Assembly: GCA_021205225.1 (NCBI GenBank) | Contig: JAJPXX010000145.1 | Coordinates: 1-39,726, forward strand | From: Lachnospiraceae bacterium | Lineage (GTDB): Bacteria > Bacillota > Clostridia > Lachnospirales > Lachnospiraceae | Direction: 5' to 3' | Length of the DNA: 39,726 nucleotides | Part shown: piece after piece, positions 1 to 7,194 of the stretch | Position numbering within the stretch: position 1 is the stretch's first letter | Layout of the letters: every line of letters begins with the position of its first letter | Translations under genes and position numbers: made by a program | The notes under the pieces: generated by a model | What the model saw: only the letters and a program-made list of their open reading frames with translations | What the model was told of the DNA's origin: nothing | Databases searched by the model: none

Positions 1-29
1 TGCATGACGCCGCTTGCTGAAAAATAGTA

Positions 30-1244
30 TTAACTGCCGTCGATGGTCTTCCAGCCGGTCCGCATTTTTCCGCCCGTTGAGAAATAATACCTGCTGCCGT
101 CGATGGTCTTCCAGCCCGTCTGTGCTTTTCCGCCCGTTGAGAAATAATACCTGTAGCCGTTGATCGTCTGCCAGCCCGTCAAAGCCGCGCCATACTCCTT
201 GCCGGACCCCGCCGTATTAAAATAATATTTGCTGCCGTCAATCGTTTTCCAGCCAGTCTTCATCTTCCCGGTGGATGAAAAATAATACCGATAGCTGCCA
301 ATCTTAACCAGCCCGGTCGCCGCCGCTCCCTTCAGTGTGGAGCCTTTTGCGCTCTTATAGAAATAATATTTGCTTCTCCCTACTGTCTGCCAGCCCGTCT
401 GCATAACACCGTCTGCCGAAAAATAATATCGATCACTGCTGATCTTAAGCAGACCCGTGGCTGCCGCTCCCTTTGGCACACTGTTCTTCGCAGCCTTATA
501 GAAATAATAAGTCGATTTTCCTACCGTCTGCCAGCCGGTCTGCATAACGCCGTCCGCCGAAAAGTAATACCAGTAGCCCTCAATCTTAAGCAAACCGGTC
601 TGCGCCACGCCGTCCACATAATAATACGTAGATTGGTCCGTCGTTACGAAACCCTGCAGCAAAGCTCCAGATCCCAGCAGCAGACCCTCAGTCTCAGTCT
701 CCGACTCGGTTTCAGAAGAAGTTTCTGTCTCGGTTTCCGTAGATGTTTCTGTTTCAGTCTCCACAGACGTTTCCGCCTCGGTCTCAGCAGAGGTTTCTGT
801 CTCGGTCTCCACAGACGTTTCCGTCTCGGTCTCCGTGATCGTCGCAGCAGCTTCGCCCGCCTCCGGCTCCGCTGTCGTCTCTGTGCCAGTCGCAGATGAC
901 TCCTTCGTCTCTGCTTCTGCGGCAGTCAGTTCTGATTCATTTGTCTCTGCCTCTGTAACAGTCATTTCAGTTGTATTCGTCTCTGACTCAGCCGACACCT
1001 CCGCGACAGCCGCAGCGGATTGTTCCGTCCCGGCTTCCGTCATTTCCTTCGACGCCGCTTCCGCAGCCATCTCAGCCACGGCTGCCGTCTCTTCCTGCAA
1101 CAAAGCCGTATCCACGTACTTGGCTGCATCCGCATTTTCTGTCGTTTCAGAAATACTCTCCTCGGCATTTACCTGACATTCCATTCCAAATGGCAGACCG
1201 GAAATCAGGAAAACAGTCAATAATAAGATCAGTTTTTTCTTCAT
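30..1244 (-). CDS. Secreted cell-wall-binding repeat protein, cut by an in-frame stop
   Basis: The 404 residues begin with a signal peptide (MKKK, a hydrophobic stretch, likely cleavage after VNA at about residue 27). A long Ala/Glu/Thr-rich linker follows (about 30-185), ending in runs of ETETET. The C-terminal half holds about ten aromatic repeats of the choline/glucan-binding type (YYFSADGVMQTGWQTV and variants), a family that usually anchors proteins to the cell envelope. No catalytic domain is visible. The start has a GGGGAGG site upstream. The TAA stop at 30-32 sits inside a repeat: the preceding residues are GWKTIDGS, and after the stop the same frame continues with YYFSASGVM to the window edge. 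Other repeats have Lys or Arg there, so a nonsense change (for example AAA to TAA) is likely. It could be a pseudogene or a shortened functional protein. Confidence 0.85.
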   Translation of the reverse strand: MKKKLILLLTVFLISGLPFGMECQVNAEESISETTENADAAKYVDTALLQEETAAVAEMAAEAASKEMTEAGTEQSAAAVAEVSAESETNTTEMTVTEAETNESELTAAEAETKESSATGTETTAEPEAGEAAATITETETETSVETETETSAETEAETSVETETETSTETETETSSETESETETEGLLLGSGALLQGFVTTDQSTYYYVDGVAQTGLLKIEGYWYYFSADGVMQTGWQTVGKSTYYFYKAAKNSVPKGAAATGLLKISSDRYYFSADGVMQTGWQTVGRSKYYFYKSAKGSTLKGAAATGLVKIGSYRYYFSSTGKMKTGWKTIDGSKYYFNTAGSGKEYGAALTGWQTINGYRYYFSTGGKAQTGWKTIDGSRYYFSTGGKMRTGWKTIDGS

Positions 1245-1291
1245 TGTATCTCCTCCCCTTCCAAGATCTTATAACTGGACTCATGAAGAAT

Positions 1292-1321
1292 ATATTACCA
1301 TATTTTCCTTTTTCCTGTCTA
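1292..1321 (-). promoter_or_regulatory. Promoter of the repeat protein
   Basis: On the minus strand a TAGACA -35 (1316-1321) is followed after 18 nt by TAATAT (1292-1297), which has an upstream TGG giving an extended -10. The gene starts about 45 nt downstream. Assigned by consensus match only. Confidence 0.5.
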
Positions 1322-1431
1322 CCACTTAGGAAAATCTTCATATTTCCTTATGGATTTTGTTGCAAAATGGCCGAAAGGAAGCATAAATTCCAGGGAATGG
1401 AGCAAAATCAGCTTTTATATGCAGCAGTAAA

Positions 1432-2202
1432 TCAGGCACCAGGATAAATGCATCTGACGCCCGCCCGCTCAAAATCACGCATCCATATTTCAGACGGCCG
1501 TTCGTCCGTCACAACAATATCCACATCCCGCAGATCGCTTACGATCGCAAAGGCGTCCCGTCCAAACTTTGTACTGTCCACTGCCAGGATTCGGGTCTTT
1601 CCGGATGCAAGCATTGTCCTTTTTATCCCGGCAAGGGAATCCTTGGATTCCATATAGCCTCTCTCCCGGCTAAGCGCTTTGCAGGAAAAAATAACCTTAT
1701 CCGCAAAATGCGCGCGAATCGACTGCTCCGCCTCAATCCCGATAAATGTCAGATAACGCTCGTCCATCACGCCCCCGGTCGAAATAATCTCCCATTCCGG
1801 CGCATCTGTCAGAGACAGCAAAATCTCCATGGAATTCGTAAGGACAGAAAGACGGCTTTTTGTTTCCTTTAGCACTTTCGCCACAAAAACGGCTGTGCTG
1901 CTGGCATCCAGAATAATATGATCCCCATCCTCTACCAGAGAAGCCGCAAGCTCCGCAATCCTCTGCTTTCCCTGTACATTCTGGTTTTTTCTGATATTAA
2001 AAGGAAGATCAATGCCGATATTTTCATTAATCACAGCGCCGCCATAGCTTTTGGTCGCATACCCTTCTTTTTCCAGCTTATCCAGATCCCGCCGTATCGT
2101 CTCCTCAGAAACGCCATATTGCAGGCTGAGCTCCGAGACCACCACACGCTTCTCGATTTGCAGCTTTTCCAGGATTTCATTTCGTCTTTCCAGTGCCAGC
2201 AT
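1432..2202 (-). CDS. DeoR-family transcriptional regulator of the microcompartment locus
   Basis: The 256-residue protein has a typical DeoR layout. The N-terminal winged helix-turn-helix (about 1-57) includes VSEETIRRDLDKLEKEG, followed by a sugar-phosphate-sensing DeoR C-terminal domain (about 75-235) with the family features LDASSTAVFVA, TNS and VDSTKFG. The start MLALERRNEIL is the usual DeoR N-terminus and has a GGAGG about 11 nt upstream. It is the last gene of the microcompartment locus, 109 bp after the PduT-like gene with no evident promoter of its own, so it is probably co-transcribed. The effector is inferred to be a phosphorylated deoxy-sugar intermediate such as fuculose-1-phosphate or rhamnulose-1-phosphate. 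The likely targets are the paired boxes upstream of the dehydratase and aldolase genes. Confidence 0.9.
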   Translation of the reverse strand: MLALERRNEILEKLQIEKRVVVSELSLQYGVSEETIRRDLDKLEKEGYATKSYGGAVINENIGIDLPFNIRKNQNVQGKQRIAELAASLVEDGDHIILDASSTAVFVAKVLKETKSRLSVLTNSMEILLSLTDAPEWEIISTGGVMDERYLTFIGIEAEQSIRAHFADKVIFSCKALSRERGYMESKDSLAGIKRTMLASGKTRILAVDSTKFGRDAFAIVSDLRDVDIVVTDERPSEIWMRDFERAGVRCIYPGA

Positions 2203-2311
2203 AGGGGTTTCATCCTCCAGGTCACAAAATCTATGTCTTTGTTTCGCCGCAAAGCTTCGGCCATTCTTTCCGCCGCACGATTTCCACAGTCAGTTCCCGC
2301 CGACAAGCACT

Positions 2312-2860
2312 TTACAGAAGCTTCTCTGTCATCCTCCGATCCGGATGCGCGATAACCGAAGAGTCCAGATACATGCCTTTCTCCGCCACCAGCTGCTTCG
2401 CACGCTCAATGGATGCCTCTACAGCAGACACTTCTCCGGTAATCAGCATATAAGACTTCCCACACATACCCTTTGCGATACGCAGCTCGATCAGCTCTAC
2501 GATGGCCGTCTTTGCTGCCTGATCCGCCGCCTCAATAATAGACGCCGCGTCATAGGTTTCCAGAATACCGAGCGCGCTGATCTCTTTCACCTGAGAGGTG
2601 CCATAGATCGCCGGAAAAATCGACTCATGCGGATTCCCCAGGACAAAGCTGTCAATGCATTTGTCTTCATACGAAGTAACCGCTGTCTCTACCGCCGCCT
2701 TGACTGCGCTCAGATCTCCGGCAATGATGGCAATGTATTTTCCGGGACATACCGTCTGCGCCTCGATCAGCTCTACCTCAGCTGTTTTTACCATAGCGTC
2801 CGCCGCGGTAATACCGGCGGCGGTCGTCTTAAACTCTATCATTCCAATCGCTTTACTCAT
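2312..2860 (-). CDS. pduT: BMC-T trimeric shell protein, PduT-like, with Fe-S cysteine
   Basis: The protein has 182 residues and two BMC domains in tandem (about 1-90 and 95-182), the layout of trimeric shell proteins. The start MSKAIGMIEFK aligns with the PduT N-terminus, and a weak AAGGA site lies upstream. A longer frame to 2926 exists, but its extra 22 residues look unrelated. The first domain carries QTVCPGKY with Cys38, the residue that in characterised PduT binds a [4Fe-4S] cluster at the trimer axis. Its neighbour is a PduS-like iron-sulfur flavoprotein (gap about 75 bp). Together they are expected to pass electrons across the shell and regenerate NAD inside. Electron transfer is inferred from the family, not shown here. 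Confidence 0.9.
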   Translation of the reverse strand: MSKAIGMIEFKTTAAGITAADAMVKTAEVELIEAQTVCPGKYIAIIAGDLSAVKAAVETAVTSYEDKCIDSFVLGNPHESIFPAIYGTSQVKEISALGILETYDAASIIEAADQAAKTAIVELIELRIAKGMCGKSYMLITGEVSAVEASIERAKQLVAEKGMYLDSSVIAHPDRRMTEKLL

Positions 2861-2935
2861 CGCTGTGCTATCCTTTCCGCTGCGCACTGCCATTTGCAAA
2901 CTTGAAAATCGGGTTTGCCGCGCCAATACAAACCA

Positions 2936-4267
2936 TTAAGAAACCGCCGCGATTACAATATGGCGGTCTGTCACTTCTGTCACTTTCCCGTCAATCGACG
3001 CGTGGATTCCCACACTCAGTCCCTGCGCGGGACTGGCAATCATCTGCCCCCGGCTCACCTCAGCACCAGCTTTGACAATGGCCTTCGCTGGAGCGCCAAT
3101 GTGCTGGCTCAGAAGAATCTTCACTTTAGAAGCTGGCGCCAGAGTCTCATCCATCGGAGCGTCCACGTCATACCGCGAAAGTCCGAGACGAGCCATCAGC
3201 CGCTCCTCCGGCACCTTTCGGTATTCTCTGGAAGGACGCACCGACGCAGCCTGTACATTCTGCGGCGGCCGTACCCCCGCCTGCCGCAAACCAGCCTTCA
3301 TATCCGCAAGCAGAGACCGTGGGGCGAGACTCTGCGGACAGGCATACATTTCACAGACGCCGCAGGAGCTGCAAAATGAAGCGTCCAGATACGGATTCAG
3401 ATCCCGGAAATCCTGGTTTGCCGCCGCCCTCATGAACCTTGCCGGGTCAATGGGATGCCCCAGGGCATGACGCGGACAAAGATCCGTACAGGTACTGCAC
3501 TGACAGCAGATAGAAGCCGCCCGCTTCAGGTCAATCGAAGAGGTTCTCTGCTTCTTTCTGACAATCGTGTGATCCTTCGGGAGAACCAGAACCGCATTTG
3601 TCGTCTTTGTAACCGGCTCATCGCCGCTGCCAATACGTCCCATCATCGGCCCGCCGACAAAATAGACCGGATCGCTGACGGTAACATTCCCCGCGAGTGC
3701 CACCACATCGTCCAGCGTACAGCCAATCGGCACCCGCACCGTCACCGGATGACTGACTTCCGCCACAACTGATACGTATTTGTCTGTCACAGGTTTTTTC
3801 TGCTCCAGCGCACAGTATGCGTTATAAACAGTCTCTACATTAAATACCGCGACACCCTGCTCAATCGGCAGACCGCCCGGCCGCACGACACGCCCGGTTG
3901 CCTCATAGATCAGCACCACCTCGTCGCCCATCGGATATGCCTCGTCCAGCAGCTTTAGACGCATCCCTGGGAATTCCTCAATGTGCTGCTGCAGCGCGCG
4001 CACCGTCTGTACATAGGATTTTTTCACACCAATGATCGCTTCGGCAGCGCCCACTGTCTGCGCGATCAGATGGAATGTCTTCATGATCTCATACGCATGG
4101 TGTTCCAGAAGCTGCCGATGCAGCTTCAGAAGCGGCTCGCACTCCGCACAATTCAGAAGAATCGTATCTGCTTTGTCTGTCAGCTTTGCGTAAGTCGGGA
4201 AACCGGCTCCGCCCGCTCCCACTACGCCACATGATTGAAGGATGTCCTGAAGTTCTTTTATCTCCAT
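2936..4267 (-). CDS. pduS: PduS-like electron-transfer protein (RnfC-related)
   Basis: The protein has 443 residues. The glycine-rich GVVGAGGAGFPTYAK near the N-terminus and NCAECEP (about 40-44) are typical of the RnfC/NuoF-like nucleotide-binding fold. An SLBB-type region follows (about 165-215). Two iron-sulfur motifs come next: CX2CX2CX3C at about 254-264 (CQCSTCTDLC) and CX2CX2CX4C at about 299-310. The C-terminal 80 residues resemble the biotinyl-lipoyl-like tail of RnfC/PduS. The ATG at 4267 is preferred because GGAG lies 7 nt upstream; a TTG eight codons earlier has no better site. In Pdu systems this protein is a cobalamin reductase, but here there is no B12 enzyme, so an electron/NADH balancing role with the PduT-like shell protein is more likely. 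Confidence 0.88.
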   Translation of the reverse strand: MEIKELQDILQSCGVVGAGGAGFPTYAKLTDKADTILLNCAECEPLLKLHRQLLEHHAYEIMKTFHLIAQTVGAAEAIIGVKKSYVQTVRALQQHIEEFPGMRLKLLDEAYPMGDEVVLIYEATGRVVRPGGLPIEQGVAVFNVETVYNAYCALEQKKPVTDKYVSVVAEVSHPVTVRVPIGCTLDDVVALAGNVTVSDPVYFVGGPMMGRIGSGDEPVTKTTNAVLVLPKDHTIVRKKQRTSSIDLKRAASICCQCSTCTDLCPRHALGHPIDPARFMRAAANQDFRDLNPYLDASFCSSCGVCEMYACPQSLAPRSLLADMKAGLRQAGVRPPQNVQAASVRPSREYRKVPEERLMARLGLSRYDVDAPMDETLAPASKVKILLSQHIGAPAKAIVKAGAEVSRGQMIASPAQGLSVGIHASIDGKVTEVTDRHIVIAAVS

Positions 4268-4359
4268 AGTGTTACTCCATTTACTTTCCAATTCGCCTCA
4301 ACCGATCCTGAACGAAGCCGATACTTTTCCGCTTCGATCAGGCCGAAACGCCTGTCACA

Positions 4360-4626
4360 TCACAAAATGTCGCTGGCGTCATCAATAATGCCGACAATTG
4401 CCGCGTCTACAGGCGCAGTATCTGCCCCGCATCCAATTCTGGCGGCACTACCCTGCACCACAAGCACATATTCCCCGATCCCGGCGCCGATAATATCAAT
4501 CGCTACCAGCTGCCCCTGACCAGAAGCCATACGCGGCACAGGCTCTACAATCATGAATTTACTTCCGATTAATTTCTCGCTTTTGCGCGTGGAGACCACG
4601 CTGCCAACTACCTTCCCTACAATCAT
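4360..4626 (-). CDS. eutN: EutN/CcmL-family vertex pentamer shell protein
   Basis: The protein has 88 residues, the usual size for the pentamer that caps shell vertices. It begins MIVGKVVGSVVSTRK and contains IDIIGAGIGEYVLVVQGSAA, which matches the family core, and ends with VDAAIVGIIDD. The start is fixed by GGGGAGG seven nt upstream. The same frame stays open upstream to 4737 and overlaps the end of the PduL gene, but those 37 residues show no family similarity. It lies about 110 bp downstream of pduL and about 90 bp before the PduS gene, and is the only vertex protein in the locus. Confidence 0.93.
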   Translation of the reverse strand: MIVGKVVGSVVSTRKSEKLIGSKFMIVEPVPRMASGQGQLVAIDIIGAGIGEYVLVVQGSAARIGCGADTAPVDAAIVGIIDDASDIL

Positions 4627-4736
4627 TTCCACGCCTCCCCGCGCCATATAAACCAGACAGAGGAAAGCGCTTCCCCCTGTCCGCCGCTCCGAATGCATAC
4701 TGCAAAACAGTAAACCGCCCTGTGCGTCCGCACGCA

Positions 4737-5456
4737 TCAGTTTACAATTGTCACCCGATCTCCTGTGGCGATCTGTGCCGCATTCGCCTCATCCGTATCA
4801 ATGTGCATTTCCAGTGTAAAGCTTTTATCCACACGAATTTTTACATGATCAAAAATCGCGCCGCGCTCATTATCCGCCCGAACAGAGACAAAATCGCCGT
4901 CCCTGACGCCAGCCGCCTGCGCATCGGCAGGAGACATATGTATATGACGCATGGCAATTATGCAGCCTTCATTCAGATAAATGGCGCCTTTCGGTCCAAC
5001 AACAGCAATCGGTGCGCTTCCCTTAATATCACCGGATTCCCGAACCGGAACCTTCATGCCTAGCCGAATCGCGTCCGTAGCGGAAACCTCCACCTGTGAA
5101 GCCTTGCGCACCGGGCCTAGTACGCGGACATTTTCAATCGCGCGCAGCTTCAGACCCACAATCGTTACCGTCTCATTGGAAGCGAACTGCCCGCCCATCA
5201 GCTCCTTGCGCTTCGTAAGGTGATAGCCTGAGCCAAACAGCGCTTCTACATGCTCCTGGGTCAGGTGAACATGCCTCGCAGAAACGCCAACCGGAACGGC
5301 AAATCCACCGTTCCTTTTCTCTGTCTCCATCCGACTGATGGCTTCCAGCACCAGTCTCGTAATTTGTTCTACATTCGCTGTTTCCAAGGATGCACCTGCT
5401 TTCCGCAGCTGCGCAGAAATTCTCGTTTTTCGATGGTTCATTCCGCGCAGCTGCAT
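4737..5456 (-). CDS. pduL: PduL phosphate propanoyltransferase
   Basis: The 239-residue protein converts propionyl-CoA and phosphate to propionyl phosphate and CoA, recycling CoA inside the shell. It has the two PduL metal-binding elements, SARHVHLT (HxH at 62-64) and MRHIHMS in the second half, in two similar beta-barrel domains. The first 45 residues precede the catalytic core and contain VEQITRLVLEAI, an amphipathic helix of the encapsulation-peptide type. The chosen start has AAGGA close upstream; Met6 is an alternative. It follows the shell-protein cluster. No propionate kinase is present, so propionyl phosphate must be used by a kinase encoded elsewhere. Confidence 0.93.
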   Translation of the reverse strand: MQLRGMNHRKTRISAQLRKAGASLETANVEQITRLVLEAISRMETEKRNGGFAVPVGVSARHVHLTQEHVEALFGSGYHLTKRKELMGGQFASNETVTIVGLKLRAIENVRVLGPVRKASQVEVSATDAIRLGMKVPVRESGDIKGSAPIAVVGPKGAIYLNEGCIIAMRHIHMSPADAQAAGVRDGDFVSVRADNERGAIFDHVKIRVDKSFTLEMHIDTDEANAAQIATGDRVTIVN

Positions 5457-5632
5457 CTTTTCCTTATCTTTTCATTCGTTCCTGTTCACGTTCCCGCTTA
5501 AAAATACACTTTCATACGTACTTCGCAGCTAATAGCCTGTATCGTAATTCCATGTGCATTCTGCGCATTATGCATAAGGTCTTCCGATACAGTCTATTAG
5601 TGCGTGGTCGGGTTGTGACCAGTAACCCTGTT

Positions 5633-6073
5633 TTACTTCAATACCGGAAGGATTTTCTCTACATCGGTGTGCGGTCTCGGGATCACATGAGTCGCTACCA
5701 GCTCGCCCAGTCTGGACGCTGCCGCGCTGCCGCTCTCTACCGCAGATTTTACCGCGCCTACATCCCCGCGCACCATCACTGTTACCAGGCCGGAGCCAAT
5801 CTTCTCTGTGCCTACCAGCGTTACATTTGCCGCCTTGCACATCTGATCTGCCGCCTCGATTGCCGCTGTCAGTCCTCTGGTTTCAATCATTCCCAATGCT
5901 TCCTGTGTCATTTTCTTTTCCTCCTTGTTGGATGTTGTATGTTTTGTTTCCTGATTCACAATTTCCGTTCCCGCAGCGGCAGCTTTTTCCTGCGCTGCTT
6001 TTGCTGTCCGTCTCGGCGCAGCTGCTTTTTTCGAAGCCGCTGTACCGGATGTTACCCTTTTTTCATCAGCCAT
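5633..6073 (-). CDS. BMC-H shell protein with Lys/Ala-rich N-terminal extension and a strong internal start
   Basis: The long reading (146 residues, ATG at 6073 with TGAGGA 8 nt upstream) has about 54 residues rich in Lys, Ala and Glu ([20 protein letters not shown]) fused in frame to a standard hexameric shell domain. That domain starts [20 protein letters not shown] and carries the pore segment KIGSGLVT. Inside the extension a near-perfect AAGGAGG lies 8 nt before the internal ATG at 5911, which gives a normal 92-residue BMC-H. Both products may be made. Another upstream ATG at 6088 is less likely. The shell part is nearly the same as the protein at 6464-6739 (about 80 of 91 residues by eye). 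If the extension is used it could sit on one face of the shell and bind cargo, nucleic acid or the membrane; this is inference. Confidence 0.8.
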   Translation of the reverse strand: MADEKRVTSGTAASKKAAAPRRTAKAAQEKAAAAGTEIVNQETKHTTSNKEEKKMTQEALGMIETRGLTAAIEAADQMCKAANVTLVGTEKIGSGLVTVMVRGDVGAVKSAVESGSAAASRLGELVATHVIPRPHTDVEKILPVLK

Positions 6074-6132
6074 GCTTCTATTCCTCATATTCCATGTCCC
6101 GGTTCAGGCAGGAAGCTGCAAAAGCCCTCTGG

Positions 6133-6444
6133 TCACTCTCCGTCCGGCATACTTTCCTGCGCTCTCCATCTGGACGCGCTCAGCTCCACGATCCGGACAA
6201 CCTCTTCGTGGGGACGCGCAATCACAGCCTGGCAGACCGGCTTTTTGATGCCATTCGCGGCAGCAGCCTCCACCGCCTCCGTAACGGCAGCCACATCGCC
6301 CTGAACAATCACGGTCACAAGCCGCCCGCCGAGCTTGCGCTCCCAGGAGACCAGCTCAACGCCCGCCGTTTTACACATAATGTCCAGCGCGTCAATCGCC
6401 GCTACCACACCTGAGACTTCTATAAAGCCATACGATTTATCCAT
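6133..6444 (-). CDS. BMC-H hexameric shell protein, variant pore
   Basis: The 103-residue single-domain shell protein begins MDKSYGFIEVSGVVAAIDAL. The ATG at 6444 has AGAAGGAA about 7 nt upstream. The sequence between strands reads ERKLGGRLVTVIVQGDVAAV, so the pore loop has GGR where its neighbours have GSG; this would change the size or charge of the central pore. The C-terminus extends about ten residues past the usual end (SRWRAQESMPDGE). The gene overlaps nothing and lies 60 bp before the extended BMC-H gene. The extra 5' codons in the open frame (6445-6492) overlap the previous gene and are unlikely to be used. Confidence 0.88.
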   Translation of the reverse strand: MDKSYGFIEVSGVVAAIDALDIMCKTAGVELVSWERKLGGRLVTVIVQGDVAAVTEAVEAAAANGIKKPVCQAVIARPHEEVVRIVELSASRWRAQESMPDGE

Positions 6445-6463
6445 GAGCAAATTCCTTCTGTTT

Positions 6464-6739
6464 TCAGATCTTCGGCAGAATCTTCTCCACATCGCTGTGC
6501 GGTCTCGGAATCACATGCGCTGCTACCAGCTCGCCCAGTCTGGACGCCGCCGCGCTGCCGCTCTCTACCGCAGCCTTTACCGCGCCTACATCCCCGCGCA
6601 CCATCACAGTTACGAGGCCGGAGCCGATCTTCTCTGTGCCGGTCAGGGTCACTTCCGCCGATTTCGTCATCGCATCCGCAGCTTCAATCGCCGCCGTCAG
6701 CCCTCTGGTTTCAATCATTCCCAATGCTTCCTGTGCCAT
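6464..6739 (-). CDS. BMC-H hexameric shell protein (PduA/EutM type)
   Basis: The 91-residue canonical shell protein begins [20 protein letters not shown], with KIGSGLVT at the pore and [14 protein letters not shown] following. It has a GGAGG site 9 nt upstream. By length and motif it is the standard facet-forming hexamer. It differs from the shell domain at 5633-5911 at about 11 positions, mostly in one helix ([11 protein letters not shown] versus [11 protein letters not shown]). The two genes also share long identical nucleotide tracts, which points to recent duplication or gene conversion. It is probably the major facet protein of this compartment. Confidence 0.92.
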   Translation of the reverse strand: MAQEALGMIETRGLTAAIEAADAMTKSAEVTLTGTEKIGSGLVTVMVRGDVGAVKAAVESGSAAASRLGELVAAHVIPRPHSDVEKILPKI

Positions 6740-6764
6740 GGTTATCTACCTCCACTTATCCTTA

Positions 6765-7079
6765 TTAGTCTTTATCCAGACCACTGATTTTCAGCATTCT
6801 TTCCGTCCCCTCCTCCGGGTTCGGAATAATATGATGCTGCACCACGCCCGAAAGTCCCTCAGCCGCGCGCAGACCCGCGTCCATCGCCGCCGTCACATCG
6901 GCCACACTTCCGCGGAATTTCATGCAGACAAGAAGTGGTACCGGAAGCGCGTCGGCGTTGGCCGGTTTATTCTTGTCAAACACCTCCAGACGGACATTCG
7001 CCGCCTTGCATACCGCGTCAGCCGCCACAAAGGCTGTCGTCAGTCCGTAAACCTCTAAAATCCCCGCCGCCTCTGCCAT
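6765..7079 (-). CDS. BMC-H shell protein with an inserted loop
   Basis: The 104-residue shell protein begins MAEAAGILEVYGLTTAFVAA and keeps the BMC core (ADAVCKAANVRLEV, GSVADVTAAMDAG, HHIIPNP). It has an insertion of roughly ten residues (DKNKPANADALPVP) where the pore-proximal loop normally lies, and no GSG. The ATG at 7079 is preferred because AAGGAGG lies 10 nt upstream; earlier ATGs in the same frame (7112, 7106, 7088) are too close to or before that site. It is the first shell gene after the enzymes, with a 115-bp gap after the alcohol dehydrogenase. Its altered pore suggests a special conduit or a minor shell component. Confidence 0.85.
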   Translation of the reverse strand: MAEAAGILEVYGLTTAFVAADAVCKAANVRLEVFDKNKPANADALPVPLLVCMKFRGSVADVTAAMDAGLRAAEGLSGVVQHHIIPNPEEGTERMLKISGLDKD

Positions 7080-7194
7080 ACGGTTCATGCCTCCTTCTGC
7101 GTTCATGGTCATACCAGTTTCCAGTCCTGCGGTTTCCTGTATTATATATCTTCTTTACGTGCAAGACAAGCCAGGCCTTCCCTGCAATGTATAA

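Noticed and set aside
1147..1341. 64-codon minus-strand frame over the repeat-protein start
   Set aside because: It spans the promoter and signal-peptide region of a supported gene in another frame and has no recognisable product.
2031..2306. 91-codon minus-strand frame overlapping the start of the DeoR gene
   Set aside because: The overlapping DeoR frame has the conserved family N-terminus; the extra frame has no strong ribosome site and no recognisable product. A tiny coupled leader peptide cannot be excluded.
2927..2935. Frameshift between the PduS-like and PduT-like genes
   Set aside because: Both proteins are complete at their ends; the short gap simply reflects the longer open frame of the PduT-like gene upstream of its true start.
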